Notes: generated by a model from the sequence alone, not told the origin. DNA of 64,000 nt from Ralstonia pickettii (GCF_000607165.1 NZ_JFZG01000006.1:1014648-1078647), one strand, 5' to 3'. Positions 43,726 through 54,367 are shown, numbered from the stretch's first letter. Translations and numbers: made by a program.

Positions 43726-46443
43726 ATGACCGACCACCCCATGCGCCTCTCCGGCCTCGAACCGTTCAACATCGGCGAGAGCACCCTGTTCGTCAACGTC
43801 GGCGAGCGCACCAACGTCACCGGGTCCAAGGCGTTCGCGCGCATGATCCTGAACAGCCAGTTCGACGAGGCGCTGGCCGTGGCGCGCCAGCAGGTCGAAA
43901 ACGGCGCGCAGGTCATCGACATCAACATGGACGAGGCGATGCTCGACTCCAAGGCGGCGATGGTTCGCTTCCTGAATCTGATCGCCTCCGAGCCGGACAT
44001 CGCGCGCGTGCCGATCATGATCGACTCGTCCAAGTGGGAAGTGATCGAGGCCGGTCTGAAGTGCGTGCAGGGCAAGGCGATCGTCAACTCGATCTCGCTC
44101 AAGGAAGGCGAAGAACAGTTCGCGCACCACGCCAAGCTGATCAGGCGCTACGGCGCGGCGGCCGTGGTCATGGCTTTCGACGAACAGGGCCAGGCTGACA
44201 CGTTCGAGCGCAAGACCCAGATCTGCAAGCGCAGCTACGACTTCCTGGTCAACAAGGTCGGCTTTGCTCCGGAAGACATCATCTTCGATCCGAACATCTT
44301 CGCGGTGGCCACCGGCATCGAAGAGCACAACAACTACGCGGTCGACTTCATCGAAGCGACGCGCTGGATCAAGCAGAACCTGCCGTACGCGAAGGTGAGC
44401 GGCGGCGTGTCGAACGTGTCGTTCTCGTTCCGCGGCAACGACGTGGTGCGCGAGGCGATCCACACCGTGTTCCTGTACTACGCGATTCAGGCGGGCATGG
44501 ACATGGGCATCGTCAACGCCGGCCAGTTGGGTGTATACGAGAACCTAGACCCCGAACTGCGCGACCGCGTGGAAGACGTGGTGCTCAACCGCCGCCCGGA
44601 TGCGACCGATCGCCTGCTGGAAATCGCCGACCGCTACAAGGGAGGCGGAACCAAGCGCGAAGAAAACCTCGCCTGGCGCCAGGAGCCGGTGGAAAAGCGC
44701 CTGGCCCACGCGCTCGTGCATGGCATCAACGATTACGTGGTCGAAGACACCGAAGAAGTCCGCGCGAAAATCTTTGCCGCGGGCGGCCGCCCGATCCAGG
44801 TAATCGAAGGCCCGCTGATGGACGGCATGAACATCGTCGGCGACCTGTTCGGCGCCGGGAAGATGTTCCTGCCGCAGGTGGTGAAATCCGCCCGCGTGAT
44901 GAAGCAGGCGGTGGCCCACCTGATTCCGTTCATCGAAGAAGAGAAGCGCCAGATTGCAGCAGCCGGCGGCGACGTGCGCTCGCGGGGCAAGATCGTCATC
45001 GCCACGGTCAAGGGCGATGTGCACGACATCGGCAAGAACATCGTCACCGTCGTGCTCCAGTGCAACAACTTCGAAGTCGTGAACATGGGCGTGATGGTCC
45101 CGTGCAACGACATCCTGGCAAAGGCGAAAGTGGAAGGCGCGGACATCATCGGGCTGTCGGGCCTGATTACGCCGTCGCTCGAAGAGATGGCCTACGTGGC
45201 ATCGGAAATGCAGCGCGACGAATACTTCCGCGTGAAGAAGATCCCGCTGCTGATCGGCGGCGCGACGACGAGCCGCGTGCACACCGCCGTGAAGATCGCC
45301 CCAAATTACGAAGGCCCAGTGGTCTACGTGCCGGACGCCTCGCGCTCGGTGAGCGTGGCGTCGAGCCTGCTGTCGGACGAAGGCGCCGCGCGCTACGTCG
45401 AAGAGCTGCATGCGGATTACGACCGCATCCGCACCCAGCACGCCAACAAGAAGGCCCAGCCGATGGTGTCGCTGGCTGCCGCGCGCGCCAACAAGACGAA
45501 GATCGACTGGTCGAACTACACGCCGCCCAAGCCCAAGTTCATCGGCCGCCGCGTGTTCCGCAACTACGACCTGAACGAACTCGCGCAGTACATCGACTGG
45601 GGCCCGTTCTTCCAGACGTGGGACCTGGCCGGCAAATTCCCCGACATCCTCAACGACGAAATCGTGGGTGAGTCAGCCCGTCGCGTGTTCTCCGACGGCA
45701 AGAGCATGCTCGCGCGGCTGATCGCCGGCCGCTGGCTCACGGCCAACGGCGTGATCGCGCTGCTGCCCGCCAACACCGTCAACGATGACGACATCGAGAT
45801 CTACACCGACGAATCGCGCTCGGAAGTCGCGCTCACCTGGCGCAACATCCGCCAGCAAAGCGAGCGCCCGATCATCGACGGCGTGATGCGCCCGAACCGC
45901 TGCCTGGCGGATTTCATCGCACCCAAGAGCACCGGCATTGCCGATTACATCGGCTTGTTCGCCGTGACGGGCGGCATTGGGGTGGAAAAGCGCGAGAAGC
46001 AGTTCGAAGCCGACAACGACGACTACAGCGCGATCATGCTCAAGGGCCTGGCCGATCGCTTTGCCGAAGCCTTTGCCGAATGCCTGCACGCCCGCGTGCG
46101 TCGCGACCTGTGGGGTTATGCGGCGGATGAAACGCTCGACAACGACGCGCTCATCCGCGAGGAGTACAAGGGCATCCGCCCCGCGCCCGGCTACCCGGCC
46201 TGCCCGGAACACACCGTCAAGCGCGACATGTTCCGCGTGCTGGACGCGCAGGAGATCGGCATGAACCTGACCGAGGCGCTGGCGATGACCCCCGCTGCAT
46301 CGGTATCGGGCTTCTACCTGTCGCACCCGGACAGCACGTACTTCACGCTGGGCAAGATCGGACAGGATCAAGTGGACGACATGATCGCCCGCAGCGGTGA
46401 AGACCGCGCGTTTGTGGAGCGCGCCCTCGCGCCAAATCTCTGA
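43726..46443 (+). CDS. metH2: methionine synthase, pterin/B12/AdoMet modules (split MetH)
   Basis: A 905-aa protein carrying the remaining MetH domains. The methyltetrahydrofolate (pterin) domain covers about residues 12-280 ([33 protein letters not shown]). The cobalamin cap and binding domains follow, with the B12 histidine in [16 protein letters not shown] near residue 430. The AdoMet activation domain is at the C-terminus ([20 protein letters not shown], then [13 protein letters not shown]). It lies 50 bases after metH1 and completes a cobalamin-dependent methionine synthase. Confidence 0.92.
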   Translation: MTDHPMRLSGLEPFNIGESTLFVNVGERTNVTGSKAFARMILNSQFDEALAVARQQVENGAQVIDINMDEAMLDSKAAMVRFLNLIASEPDIARVPIMIDSSKWEVIEAGLKCVQGKAIVNSISLKEGEEQFAHHAKLIRRYGAAAVVMAFDEQGQADTFERKTQICKRSYDFLVNKVGFAPEDIIFDPNIFAVATGIEEHNNYAVDFIEATRWIKQNLPYAKVSGGVSNVSFSFRGNDVVREAIHTVFLYYAIQAGMDMGIVNAGQLGVYENLDPELRDRVEDVVLNRRPDATDRLLEIADRYKGGGTKREENLAWRQEPVEKRLAHALVHGINDYVVEDTEEVRAKIFAAGGRPIQVIEGPLMDGMNIVGDLFGAGKMFLPQVVKSARVMKQAVAHLIPFIEEEKRQIAAAGGDVRSRGKIVIATVKGDVHDIGKNIVTVVLQCNNFEVVNMGVMVPCNDILAKAKVEGADIIGLSGLITPSLEEMAYVASEMQRDEYFRVKKIPLLIGGATTSRVHTAVKIAPNYEGPVVYVPDASRSVSVASSLLSDEGAARYVEELHADYDRIRTQHANKKAQPMVSLAAARANKTKIDWSNYTPPKPKFIGRRVFRNYDLNELAQYIDWGPFFQTWDLAGKFPDILNDEIVGESARRVFSDGKSMLARLIAGRWLTANGVIALLPANTVNDDDIEIYTDESRSEVALTWRNIRQQSERPIIDGVMRPNRCLADFIAPKSTGIADYIGLFAVTGGIGVEKREKQFEADNDDYSAIMLKGLADRFAEAFAECLHARVRRDLWGYAADETLDNDALIREEYKGIRPAPGYPACPEHTVKRDMFRVLDAQEIGMNLTEALAMTPAASVSGFYLSHPDSTYFTLGKIGQDQVDDMIARSGEDRAFVERALAPNL

Positions 46444-46684
46444 TTCTGTGACAAGACGTTTAAGACATGGTGTGATCCACACTGTGTCTTACGTCCGCAA
46501 ACCCTTGCCGGCATTGGTTTCGCCGGGGTTTCAAGAGGGGCGATCCTTACATTACAAAGGCTTACACCCCCTAACAGTCGTAACCGGAAGAGCTCCATAG
46601 ACTGAACCCATTCACTCAACACACACAGAGTGATGCCGCGACGAATCCTTCGCGTGGCCGTTCAGAACGAAAGGAGTCTCTTCC

Positions 46685-47098
46685 ATGAACAAGCTGCTGA
46701 TCTCCCTGTCCGCCATCGCCATCGCTGCTGCTTCGGCTTACGCCAACGCGCAAACCCCGTCGGCCGGCGCATCGCTGCAAACCAATGGCACGGCTGCCGT
46801 GGCTCCGGCACAAGGCAATACCGGCGCAGGCCTGAAGGCCGATGCCGGCACCAAGCTGGACACCGAGTCCACGAAGAGCCAACTGAACACCAAGGCTGAG
46901 CACGGCGCCAAGGCCGCGCACGAGCACAAGGCCAAGGCGGAAGCCGGCATCGACAAGACCGCCGATAAGGTCGGCAAGTCGGTCAGCAAGACGGAAAAGT
47001 CGGCAGAGAAGTCGGGCAAGGCTGCCAAGGCTGAGACCTCTACTGGCCTGAGCGCCGACGCCGGCGCAAACGCCACGGCCACTACCCAGGCCAAGTAA
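46685..47098 (+). CDS. secreted Lys/Ala-rich low-complexity protein
   Basis: A 137-aa exported protein of no recognised family. A signal peptide covers residues 1-22 (LLISLSAIAIAAASAYANA). The mature part is almost wholly Ala, Lys, Gly, Thr, Ser and Glu, with segments such as AEHGAKAAHEHKAKAEAGID and KSVSKTEKSAEKSGKAAKAE, likely helical or disordered. A GAAAGGAG ribosome-binding site precedes it. It is single-gene and followed by a terminator. A periplasmic stress role is only a guess. Confidence 0.75.
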   Translation: MNKLLISLSAIAIAAASAYANAQTPSAGASLQTNGTAAVAPAQGNTGAGLKADAGTKLDTESTKSQLNTKAEHGAKAAHEHKAKAEAGIDKTADKVGKSVSKTEKSAEKSGKAAKAETSTGLSADAGANATATTQAK

Positions 47099-47149
47099 CA
47101 CGTCACTACGTGGGATAGCCGGGCACAGCCCGGCGCATCTTAGCGACCC

Positions 47150-47180
47150 CGGGGCGGAACTCTTCCGCCCCGTTTTCTTT
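47150..47180 (+). terminator. intrinsic terminator
   Basis: A perfect 10-bp inverted repeat, CGGGGCGGAA (47150-47159) with TTCCGCCCCG (47163-47172), followed by TTTTCTTT. It ends the secreted Lys/Ala-rich gene. Confidence 0.85.
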
Positions 47181-47408
47181 GGGCGCACGCGCTCAGGCAC
47201 ATGGATTGCTCAGTGGCAGGCATCGACATGTTGCGATTCATGCACATTCCCGAGGTATTTTATGGAAACGCTGACAACTCCCCCTGACCGCGCCAGCAAG
47301 AGGAGCCCCGTTTTGGCGCAACAGTCCGATACAATTGCTGTCGTATCGAACCAACAAGCGCAGCGCGCGGAGCCGGGCAGCCCGCCCAGCGCGCTCATAA
47401 GGAGCAGC

Positions 47409-48041
47409 ATGATTCGCGTCCTGATTGCGGACGACCACGAGATCGTCCGTGCCGGCCTTCGACAGTTCCTGTCCGAAGAGCGGGACATCGAAGTCGCGGG
47501 GGAAGCGGCCAGCGGGGAAGAGGTGATGGAGCAACTCCGCACCGGCGCCTTTGACGTCGTGGTGCTCGACATTTCCATGCCCGATCGCAACGGCATCGAC
47601 ACCCTCAAACTCGCTCGCCAGCGCCATCCCGATCTGCCGGTGCTGATCCTGTCGACCTTCCCGGAAGACCAGTACGCCATCAACCTGATTCGCGCGGGCG
47701 CATCGGGCTATCTGACCAAGGAAAGCGCGCCGGATGAGCTGGTGAAAGCCATTCGCACCGTGTCGCAAGGCCGTCGCTATGTGAGCCCGACGGTGGCCGA
47801 GCTGCTGATTGGCGGCCTGGAAAAGCCGACCGACCAACCCCTGCACCAGACGCTGTCCAAACGCGAATTCCAGATCTTCTGCAAGCTTGCACGCGGGCAA
47901 TCGGTATCGATCATCGCGGAAGAGCTGTTCCTGAGCGTCAAGACGGTGAGCACTTACCGCACGCGGATTCTGGAAAAGATGGGCATGAAATCCAATGCCG
48001 ATCTGACGTATTACGCCATCAAGAACGGCTTGGTTGAGTAG
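47409..48041 (+). CDS. NarL/FixJ family response regulator
   Basis: A 210-aa response regulator. The receiver domain covers about residues 1-120 with acidic pocket ADDHEIVRAG, phospho-acceptor aspartate in VVLDISMPDRNG and conserved lysine in LTKESAP. A LuxR-type HTH occupies residues 145-208 (LSKREFQIFCKLARGQSVS, then TVSTYRTRILEKMGM). The ATG at 47409 follows an AAGGAG site. The convergent CHASE3 histidine kinase at 48881-50338 is the likely partner, as both belong to the NarX/NarL-type pairing. Confidence 0.88.
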   Translation: MIRVLIADDHEIVRAGLRQFLSEERDIEVAGEAASGEEVMEQLRTGAFDVVVLDISMPDRNGIDTLKLARQRHPDLPVLILSTFPEDQYAINLIRAGASGYLTKESAPDELVKAIRTVSQGRRYVSPTVAELLIGGLEKPTDQPLHQTLSKREFQIFCKLARGQSVSIIAEELFLSVKTVSTYRTRILEKMGMKSNADLTYYAIKNGLVE

Positions 48042-48143
48042 CATCAGGTGGGGCGCCAAATTCCCTCGGCGCGCCGCAAACCCAACTGGCATGTAGGACA
48101 ACGCCTGATACCACCTCGGCAACCCGCTGGCTAACATCAACCC

Positions 48144-48584
48144 ATGCTGGATCAAGCCGTCACCCTCTCCACCCGTGGCCTGCGCGTCCTCCTGATCGAG
48201 GACTCCCCCGTGCTTCGCGGCATGGTGCTGGAATACCTCAAGGCTTCCGCCTTCGTGGCGACGGTCGAATGGGCAGACACCGAAGACTTGGCGCTGGGCC
48301 TTCTCGGACAGGGCCCCTATGACGTCGTGATCGTCGACCTGCAATTGCGGCAGGGCAATGGCTTCAAGGTCCTCCAAACGTTGCGCGATCAAGCGTCGCC
48401 CAGCGTGCGCATCGTCTACACCAACCACGCGCAAGTGCCGACCTACCGGCAACGCTGCTTTGAGGCAGGCGCAAACTATTTCTTCGACAAATCGCTCGAA
48501 CTCGACAAGGTGTTCGAAGTGATCGAAGAGCGCGCCGGCGTCGGCCGCCCCCGCCAGCAGCCCGCGCAGCATTTCCACCCCTGA
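48144..48584 (+). CDS. single-domain response regulator receiver
   Basis: A 146-aa receiver domain protein without output domain. Acidic pocket LLIEDSPVLRG, phospho-acceptor aspartate in VVIVDLQLRQGN, and the conserved lysine in YFFDKSLELD are all visible. It lies 103 bases after the NarL-type regulator in the same direction. It may compete for phosphoryl groups from the nearby kinase or act as a shuttle; inference from context. Confidence 0.83.
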   Translation: MLDQAVTLSTRGLRVLLIEDSPVLRGMVLEYLKASAFVATVEWADTEDLALGLLGQGPYDVVIVDLQLRQGNGFKVLQTLRDQASPSVRIVYTNHAQVPTYRQRCFEAGANYFFDKSLELDKVFEVIEERAGVGRPRQQPAQHFHP

Positions 48585-48657
48585 GATTCTTCGCGCCCGC
48601 CGCGTCTGCTGTCGTGGCGCGCGCCCAACGCCATTTCTCACCCCCAAGGAGCGTTCG

Positions 48658-48798
48658 ATGAAGACCTTGTGTGCCGCACTTGCACTGACGTGTGTATTCC
48701 TGGCCGGCTGCAACACCATGGCCGGTGCCGGCAAGGACCTCCAGACCGGTGGCCAGAAGCTGGAGAACTCGGCCGACAACGCCAAGCAGAAGATGTAA
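48658..48798 (+). CDS. ecnB: entericidin-like lipoprotein
   Basis: A 46-aa lipoprotein of the entericidin A/B family. A signal peptide ends in the lipobox LAGC at residues 15-18, followed by NTMAGAGKDLQTGGQKLENS and a basic end. This GKD-Q-GG-K pattern is the family signature. An AAGGAG site precedes the ATG by 8 bases. Entericidins are small envelope lipoproteins, in E. coli linked with stationary-phase lysis. It sits between the receiver gene and the kinase, with a terminator directly after. Confidence 0.85.
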   Translation: MKTLCAALALTCVFLAGCNTMAGAGKDLQTGGQKLENSADNAKQKM

Positions 48799-48826
48799 CG
48801 CCGTCAGCTACACCGGCATCAAAAAC

Positions 48827-48855
48827 AAAAAGCCCCGCGATGGGGCTTTTTGTTT
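48827..48855. terminator. intrinsic terminator
   Basis: A 10-bp inverted repeat, AAAAAGCCCC (48827-48836) with GGGGCTTTTT (48842-48851), then a T-rich tail. It lies between entericidin and the convergent histidine kinase. Confidence 0.88.
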
Positions 48856-48880
48856 GGGCGTTGACATCACGCTGGGCGAC

Positions 48881-50338
48881 TCACACCGTCGCGCCACCGT
48901 GGCCCGGCGCGGGCGCAATACCGCCAGTCAGCGCCTGCATGCCCGACGGTTCGTTGGCCGCACCTCGATCGAATACGGCATCGCTGGGAGGCAGTTCAAC
49001 GATGATCGTCACGCCGCCACCGGGCATCGAATCGATGACGAGCGTGCCACCCAGCGCAATGGCGCGCTGCTCCATCCCCAGCAGTCCGTGATGGCCGACC
49101 ATGCGGCGCCGCTCGATGTCGGCCGGGAAGCCACGGCCGTTGTCCCGCACGCGCAAACGCACGCCCTGGTCATCCACATCGAGCGCCACTGACACCGTGG
49201 TCGCATGCGCGTATTTCGATGCGTTGGTCAGCGATTCCTGCACGATGCGATACAGCGCGATGGCCGCATCGTCGGTCAGCTTGGGCATGTCGTCGGGCAG
49301 GCTCACTTCCGTGTGCCAGCCGTTGCGCGTGCCGACGTCCTCCGTCAACTGCGAGAGCGCCTCCACCAAGCCCAGGTTGAGCAGGATCGTCGGGCGCAGG
49401 TCTTCGATCAGGCGGCGCTTGATCTGGATGCCCTGATCCACGTGGGCCATCACGCGCGTGATCTTTTCGCTCACGGCCGGCTCGTTGGCGTGAATGCGTG
49501 AACGCAGCCAGTGCAGGTCCATCTTGGTGGCGGTGAGGATAGCGCCCAGCTCGTCGTGCAGCTCGCGCGCGAGGCGCGTCTTCTCGTCCTCGGTCACGCG
49601 CTGCAAGTGGGCGGCCAAGTCGGACAACTGCCGCGTGCGCTCACGCACCATGCGGTCGAGTTTCTGGCTTTCCTCCTCCGCCATGTCGCGCTCGCGCTCC
49701 GTCACGGCAAGACGCTTGGCGTGCTGCATGCCCAGCACCACCAGCAGGATGATGTTGACCGCCGTGATGAGCGCAATGCCGTAGCGCGACAGCGCCAGAT
49801 CGCGCTCGGCGTGTTCAAGGCTGCGGGCCACCGTGGCAATCTCGCGCTGACGCAGCCGATCCAGACCCTGGCGCACCGCTTCCATCGACGCCTTGCCGAA
49901 ATCGGTGCGCACCAGATCGAGCGCAACTTCCAGGTCACGCTTGCCGTAGATCAGTGTGAGTTCCATCTCGGTGAGCTTGCGGCTCACCTGCAGCGCCGTC
50001 TCAGAGAACAGCTTCAGCGCGTCCGGATCGTTGGCGTAGTGATCGCGAATTTCTGCCATCAACGCGTGGATATGCGGGATGGCCTTGTTGTACGGATCGA
50101 GGTATTCGTCCTTGCCCGTGAGCAGGAAACCACGCTGCCCGGCCTCGGCGTTCACCAGCTCGGCAAGCAGTTCGTTGATGGCGGTTTCAGCCTGCTGCGA
50201 CTGAATCACCTGCCGATAGCCCTGGCTCAGGCGGATGTTGCCCGTCTCCGAGGCAATCAGCACCCCGAGCGTCAGCAGAATGCCGCCGGCGAGCAGCAGA
50301 GTGGAGCGCAAGGATGACCGCATGGCATGCAGACCCAT
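48881..50338 (-). CDS. sensor histidine kinase with CHASE3 domain
   Basis: A protein of about 485 aa. A membrane helix ([18 protein letters not shown]) precedes a CHASE3 extracytoplasmic sensor ([20 protein letters not shown]) over about residues 35-180. A second helix ([18 protein letters not shown]) leads to a coiled linker and a HisKA_3 domain with the phospho-histidine in [20 protein letters not shown]. The HATPase domain has [14 protein letters not shown] and RDNGRGFP. The start is uncertain, ATG 50338 or ATG 50323. The NarL-type regulator at 47409 is its probable partner. Confidence 0.85.
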   Translation of the reverse strand: MGLHAMRSSLRSTLLLAGGILLTLGVLIASETGNIRLSQGYRQVIQSQQAETAINELLAELVNAEAGQRGFLLTGKDEYLDPYNKAIPHIHALMAEIRDHYANDPDALKLFSETALQVSRKLTEMELTLIYGKRDLEVALDLVRTDFGKASMEAVRQGLDRLRQREIATVARSLEHAERDLALSRYGIALITAVNIILLVVLGMQHAKRLAVTERERDMAEEESQKLDRMVRERTRQLSDLAAHLQRVTEDEKTRLARELHDELGAILTATKMDLHWLRSRIHANEPAVSEKITRVMAHVDQGIQIKRRLIEDLRPTILLNLGLVEALSQLTEDVGTRNGWHTEVSLPDDMPKLTDDAAIALYRIVQESLTNASKYAHATTVSVALDVDDQGVRLRVRDNGRGFPADIERRRMVGHHGLLGMEQRAIALGGTLVIDSMPGGGVTIIVELPPSDAVFDRGAANEPSGMQALTGGIAPAPGHGGATV

Positions 50339-50546
50339 AGGAAACGCGTCAAACCGCCCGACGCGGCGCGCGTTGCGTTTGTGTTTTTTTGGCAATTCGG
50401 ATGATACCGCGTGGGCGCGCCGCGCGACACTTGGGGCGCACCCCGGTCAGGCACGCGATGTGCGTGGGAGTACGCGACAGGGCGCCGGCCTCTCACCCAA
50501 CACGCGGCTGCCCTGCATTCCATCCATCCGAACCGGAGACGACAAC

Positions 50547-50720
50547 ATGCTGAAATGGGCACTCATCTTCGCCATCATTTCCCTGGTGGCCGGCGTGCTG
50601 GGCTTTACCGGCATTGCCGCAGGCGCGGCGAGTATCGCCAAGGTCCTGTTCTTCATCTTCGTGGTGCTGTTCGTGCTGTTTCTGGTGCTGGGCGTCACGG
50701 TCTTCAAGGCCGTCGATTAG
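50547..50720 (+). CDS. DUF1328/UPF0391 small membrane protein
   Basis: A 57-aa protein of the DUF1328 (YtjA) family with two membrane helices ([19 protein letters not shown], then [19 protein letters not shown]). A CGGAGAC sequence precedes the ATG. These proteins are induced by stress in several proteobacteria but have no known function. It begins a run of three small stress-type genes. Confidence 0.88.
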   Translation: MLKWALIFAIISLVAGVLGFTGIAAGAASIAKVLFFIFVVLFVLFLVLGVTVFKAVD

Positions 50721-50864
50721 CGCGGACCACCCAGGCGGTAGCGCGGCCCGTGTCTTGCTAGACCCTTTGGCATACGGCCCGCTTTCGCAAAAGCCGAAAT
50801 CGCACCCGAACCAACCGCGCCGCCGGTGTGTGTCTCCCGCGGCGCCACGATGAGGAGCTTCACC

Positions 50865-51296
50865 ATGTCACTCTTTGCCAGCCAACGCGTCCGAAGCCGA
50901 ATTGATGACGTCAATGATCGCGCGCACCGCGCCATGAACAGTGCCAGCGACGCCGTCGACCACGCCCGGTACGCCGCTCGCCCCGCCGTGGAAGACGTGC
51001 AGAGCCTGCTGCGATCGCTCGAAAACGCCATCCATACACTGACCGACGAAGGCAGCACCGAAGCCCGGCGCGCCAGCCGCACGCTGCATGCGCGTGCCGC
51101 CCAACTGCGCCAAGCCGCCAACGACCGCGCGCAGCAAGCCCGCGAACGCATGGACTGGGCGCTCGATCGCACCGAAGAAACCATTACCGCGGCGCCATTC
51201 AAGTCGGTTGGTGTAGCCGTGGCGATTGGCGCAGCGATCGGGTTGGTCGTCGCGCTGGCCGGCGGCAGCAGCCGACGCGACGCCAGCAGCGAATAG
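50865..51296 (+). CDS. DUF883/ElaB-YqjD-like membrane-anchored protein
   Basis: A 143-aa protein with a long helical body rich in Arg, Ala and Gln (ARRASRTLHARAAQLRQAAN) and one C-terminal membrane helix (VAVAIGAAIGLVVALAGGSS). This is the ElaB/YqjD layout, where a C-terminal anchor holds a coiled helix that can bind ribosomes. The ATG at 50865 follows GAGGAG. It lies between DUF1328 and a bacterioferritin-like gene, fitting a stationary-phase or stress unit. Confidence 0.75.
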   Translation: MSLFASQRVRSRIDDVNDRAHRAMNSASDAVDHARYAARPAVEDVQSLLRSLENAIHTLTDEGSTEARRASRTLHARAAQLRQAANDRAQQARERMDWALDRTEETITAAPFKSVGVAVAIGAAIGLVVALAGGSSRRDASSE

Positions 51297-51331
51297 ACCA
51301 CCCCCGCCAATCACCCCGCAGGAGCAAACAC

Positions 51332-51889
51332 ATGAGCCGGACCAACGTCGCCGCCCCCTCGGAAAGCGGCTTCCTCACCGACATCAAAACCTTGCGCGAA
51401 CGTGCCCGCAAGCACATCGAGGAAGGCGCGGTGACCGGAGACTACAAAGCCGATCGGGAAACCGTGCTGCGGCTGCTGAACGAGGCGCTGGCCACGGAAC
51501 TGATCTGCGTGCTGCGCTACCGACGTCACCACTTCATGGCCAAGGGCATCAATGCAGAACCGATCGCCGCAGAATTCCTTGTGCACGCCAACGAGGAGCA
51601 GGCGCACGCCGACAGCATCGCCACGCGCATCGTGCAACTGGGCGGCGAGCCCAACTTCAACCCGGAAGGCCTATCCACGCGCAGCCATTCTGAATACGTG
51701 GAAGCCGACGGCCTGGTCGACATGATCAAGGAGAACCTGGTGGCCGAGCGGATTGCGATCGACAGCTACCTGGAGATGATCCGCTACATCGGGGACCGAG
51801 ACCCCACCACGCGGCGCGTGCTGGAGCAGATTCTGGCCGTTGAGGAAGAACACGCGGACGAACTGTCCGACATGCTCCACGACCAATAA
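51332..51889 (+). CDS. bacterioferritin-like ferritin protein
   Basis: A 185-aa ferritin-superfamily protein. Di-iron ligands are visible as EALATELICVLRYRRHH, ANEEQAHADSIATRI, and the late ENLVAERIAIDSY and EEEHADELSDML. Length is longer than the 158-aa bacterioferritin, with an N-terminal extension of about 40 residues. It probably stores or oxidises iron. It ends the stress cluster and is followed by a terminator. Confidence 0.85.
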   Translation: MSRTNVAAPSESGFLTDIKTLRERARKHIEEGAVTGDYKADRETVLRLLNEALATELICVLRYRRHHFMAKGINAEPIAAEFLVHANEEQAHADSIATRIVQLGGEPNFNPEGLSTRSHSEYVEADGLVDMIKENLVAERIAIDSYLEMIRYIGDRDPTTRRVLEQILAVEEEHADELSDMLHDQ

Positions 51890-51959
51890 CGCAACCGCAG
51901 CAGGACGAGACACCGGCCAACGCGCCAGCCCCTCCCCCGCTCCCGGCCCGTGTGGCCGG

Positions 51960-51998
51960 ATGCCCGGACCGCCCCGTTTGGCGGCCGGGCATTTTTTT
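51960..51998 (+). terminator. intrinsic terminator
   Basis: An inverted repeat, ATGCCCGG (51960-51967) with CCGGGCAT (51984-51991), followed by seven T residues. It ends the ferritin gene and could also act weakly on the convergent DUF1840 gene. Confidence 0.8.
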
Positions 51999-52015
51999 GG
52001 GCCTGCGCCCCAAGC

Positions 52016-52339
52016 TCAGACGCCCCAGAGCACGCTGGATTTTTCGACCAGCGATTCTTCCAGCATGTGCAGCAGCGGATAGGCGCGCTGGCCGAGATGT
52101 GGCGGCTCTTCTTCGCCGTCTTCGTCCAGCTCGGGCGCCGAAAGTTCGGCCACCTTGATATGTGCCTGGTGCGTGTCATCCTTGATGGCGCGCTTGAGGC
52201 GATCGATGGCGTGGGGCATTTCTTCGGGCGTAATGACACCGCGCTCGCCCAGCGTCTTGCCGATCACGCCCAGCAACACCATGGCGAGATCCTTCTGCAT
52301 CGAGAATTTTTGCGAAGCGTGCGAAGTAAAGGTGATCAT
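52016..52339 (-). CDS. DUF1840 family protein
   Basis: A 107-aa protein of the DUF1840 family, found in beta-proteobacteria. It begins MITFTSHASQKFSMQKDLA, continues LLGVIGKTLGERGVITPEEM, has a short acidic stretch (DEDGEEEPP), and ends with AYPLLHMLEESLVEKSSVLW. No motif suggests catalysis. The ATG at 52339 is preferred; the frame runs open further back through the antisense of argS. Function unknown. Confidence 0.82.
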   Translation of the reverse strand: MITFTSHASQKFSMQKDLAMVLLGVIGKTLGERGVITPEEMPHAIDRLKRAIKDDTHQAHIKVAELSAPELDEDGEEEPPHLGQRAYPLLHMLEESLVEKSSVLWGV

Positions 52340-52516
52340 GATTTCTTGTTTCCCTTGGTTGGGTGGGGGAGCCGCAGATTGCCATGACTGGGGGCGGATA
52401 CCTCTGAGACCACGGCTCACCTGATAAAATTTCGTACTTTTCCCCGAACAACGCAACTGGCGGCGCCAGAACTGGATTTCAATCCATTTCAGCACTGTCG
52501 GCGTCATGGTTTCTTT

Positions 52517-54307
52517 ATGCTGCCCTCCCACAAACAGACGATCGCCCAATTGTTGTCCGACGCCGTCGGCTCCCTGCTGCCCGAGGGCCAAGCCCGACCG
52601 GAGATCGTCCTGGAGCGCCCCAAGCAGGCCGCGCACGGCGACATCGCATGCAACGTCGCGCTGCAGCTCGCCAAGCCGCTGGGCACCAATCCGCGCGAGC
52701 TGGCCGGCAAGATCGCCGATGCCATCCGCGCCGATGCCCGCGGCCAGCGCCTGGTGTCCGCCGTTGAGATCGCCGGCCCCGGCTTCATCAACCTGCGCCT
52801 GTCGGCCGCCGCGCGTGCCGACGTGATTGCCGCCGTGTTTGCGGAAGGCGACCGCTACGGCGCCGCCAATACACATGACGGCGCGCCCGTGCTGGTGGAA
52901 TTCGTCTCGGCCAACCCGACCGGTCCGCTGCACGTCGGCCACGGCCGCCAAGCCGCGCTGGGCGATGCGCTGGCGAGCCTGCTCGACTGGCAAGGCCACA
53001 AGGTCCACCGCGAGTTCTACTACAACGACGCCGGCGTGCAGATCCACAACCTGGCTGTCTCGGTGCAGGCCCGCGCGCGCGGCTTCAAACCCGGTGACGC
53101 CGACTGGCCCGAAGCCGCCTACAACGGCGACTACATTGCCGACATCGCCGCCGATTACCTCGCCGGCAAGACCGTACGTGCCTCCGATGGCGAGCCAGTG
53201 ACGGGTGAGCGCGACGTTGAAAACATCGAAGCCATCCGCCGCTTTGCCGTGACGTATCTGCGCAACGAACAGGACATCGACCTGCAAGCCTTCGGCGTGA
53301 AGTTCGACCGCTACTACCTGGAATCGTCGCTCTACACCGAAGGCAAGGTGCAGCAGACGGTGGATACGCTCGTTGCCGCCGGCAAGACATACGAGCAGGA
53401 AGGCGCGCTGTGGCTGCGCACCACCGACGACGGCGACGACAAGGACCGCGTCATGCGCAAGTCCGACGGCGCCTACACCTACTTCGTGCCCGACGTCGCG
53501 TACCACACGACCAAGTGGGGCCGCGGCTTCACACAGGTCATCAACGTGCAGGGCAGCGACCACCACGGCACCATCGCCCGCGTGCGCGCCGGCCTGCAGG
53601 GCCTGAACATCGGCATCCCGAAAGGCTATCCGGATTACGTCCTGCACAAGATGGTCACGGTGATGAAGGACGGCGCCGAGGTCAAGATTTCCAAGCGCGC
53701 CGGCTCGTACGTAACCGTGCGCGACCTGATCGAATGGTCCAACGGTGACGCCGAGAGCGAAGCCGGCGTCGACACCATCCGCGCCTGCGTGGACGCCGGC
53801 GAGCCGAACTGGCCCGCACGCTTCACGCGCGGCCGCGACGCCGTGCGCTTCTTCCTGCTGTCGCGCAAGGCCGATACCGAATTTGTCTTCGACGTCGATC
53901 TGGCGCTCAAGCAAAGCGACGAGAACCCGGTGTACTACGTGCAGTACGCTCACGCCCGCATCTGCTCGGTGTTCGAACGCGCAGGCGTTGACGCCGCCTC
54001 GCTCACCAGCGCAGATCTGGCTGCGGTGACGGGCCCCGACGTCAGCCCGCAGGCGACGGCCCTGGTGCAACGCCTGGCCGCATTCCCCGACATGCTGGCC
54101 GACGCCGCACGCGAACTGGCCCCGCACGCCGTGGCCTTCTACCTGCGCGACCTCGCGGGCGATTTCCACGCGTTCTACAACGCCGATCGCGTGCTGGTCG
54201 ATGACGAGGCCGTCAAGCGTGCCCGTCTGGCGCTCCTGGCTGCCACGCGACAGGTGCTGCGCAACGGGTTGGCGGTGATTGGCGTGTCCGCGCCGCAAAA
54301 GATGTAA
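52517..54307 (+). CDS. argS: arginyl-tRNA synthetase
   Basis: A 596-aa class I aminoacyl-tRNA synthetase. The HIGH motif appears as [10 protein letters not shown] near residue 138, and the KMSKS-like region as [11 protein letters not shown] near 395. The N-terminal Add1 domain ([17 protein letters not shown]) and the C-terminal DALR anticodon-binding part ([13 protein letters not shown]) are present. Length is normal. A SPOR-domain gene follows after 60 bases. Confidence 0.95.
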   Translation: MLPSHKQTIAQLLSDAVGSLLPEGQARPEIVLERPKQAAHGDIACNVALQLAKPLGTNPRELAGKIADAIRADARGQRLVSAVEIAGPGFINLRLSAAARADVIAAVFAEGDRYGAANTHDGAPVLVEFVSANPTGPLHVGHGRQAALGDALASLLDWQGHKVHREFYYNDAGVQIHNLAVSVQARARGFKPGDADWPEAAYNGDYIADIAADYLAGKTVRASDGEPVTGERDVENIEAIRRFAVTYLRNEQDIDLQAFGVKFDRYYLESSLYTEGKVQQTVDTLVAAGKTYEQEGALWLRTTDDGDDKDRVMRKSDGAYTYFVPDVAYHTTKWGRGFTQVINVQGSDHHGTIARVRAGLQGLNIGIPKGYPDYVLHKMVTVMKDGAEVKISKRAGSYVTVRDLIEWSNGDAESEAGVDTIRACVDAGEPNWPARFTRGRDAVRFFLLSRKADTEFVFDVDLALKQSDENPVYYVQYAHARICSVFERAGVDAASLTSADLAAVTGPDVSPQATALVQRLAAFPDMLADAARELAPHAVAFYLRDLAGDFHAFYNADRVLVDDEAVKRARLALLAATRQVLRNGLAVIGVSAPQKM

Positions 54308-54367
54308 ATGCGCACGATTTGGCATCACACGGCGCTCTTATAATCGGGCGCTTCTAGAAGGATCGAC

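Noticed and set aside
52016..54328. Minus-strand frame of 770 codons through argS
   Set aside because: Only the last 107 codons (DUF1840 protein) look real. The rest is antisense to argS and has no family character.
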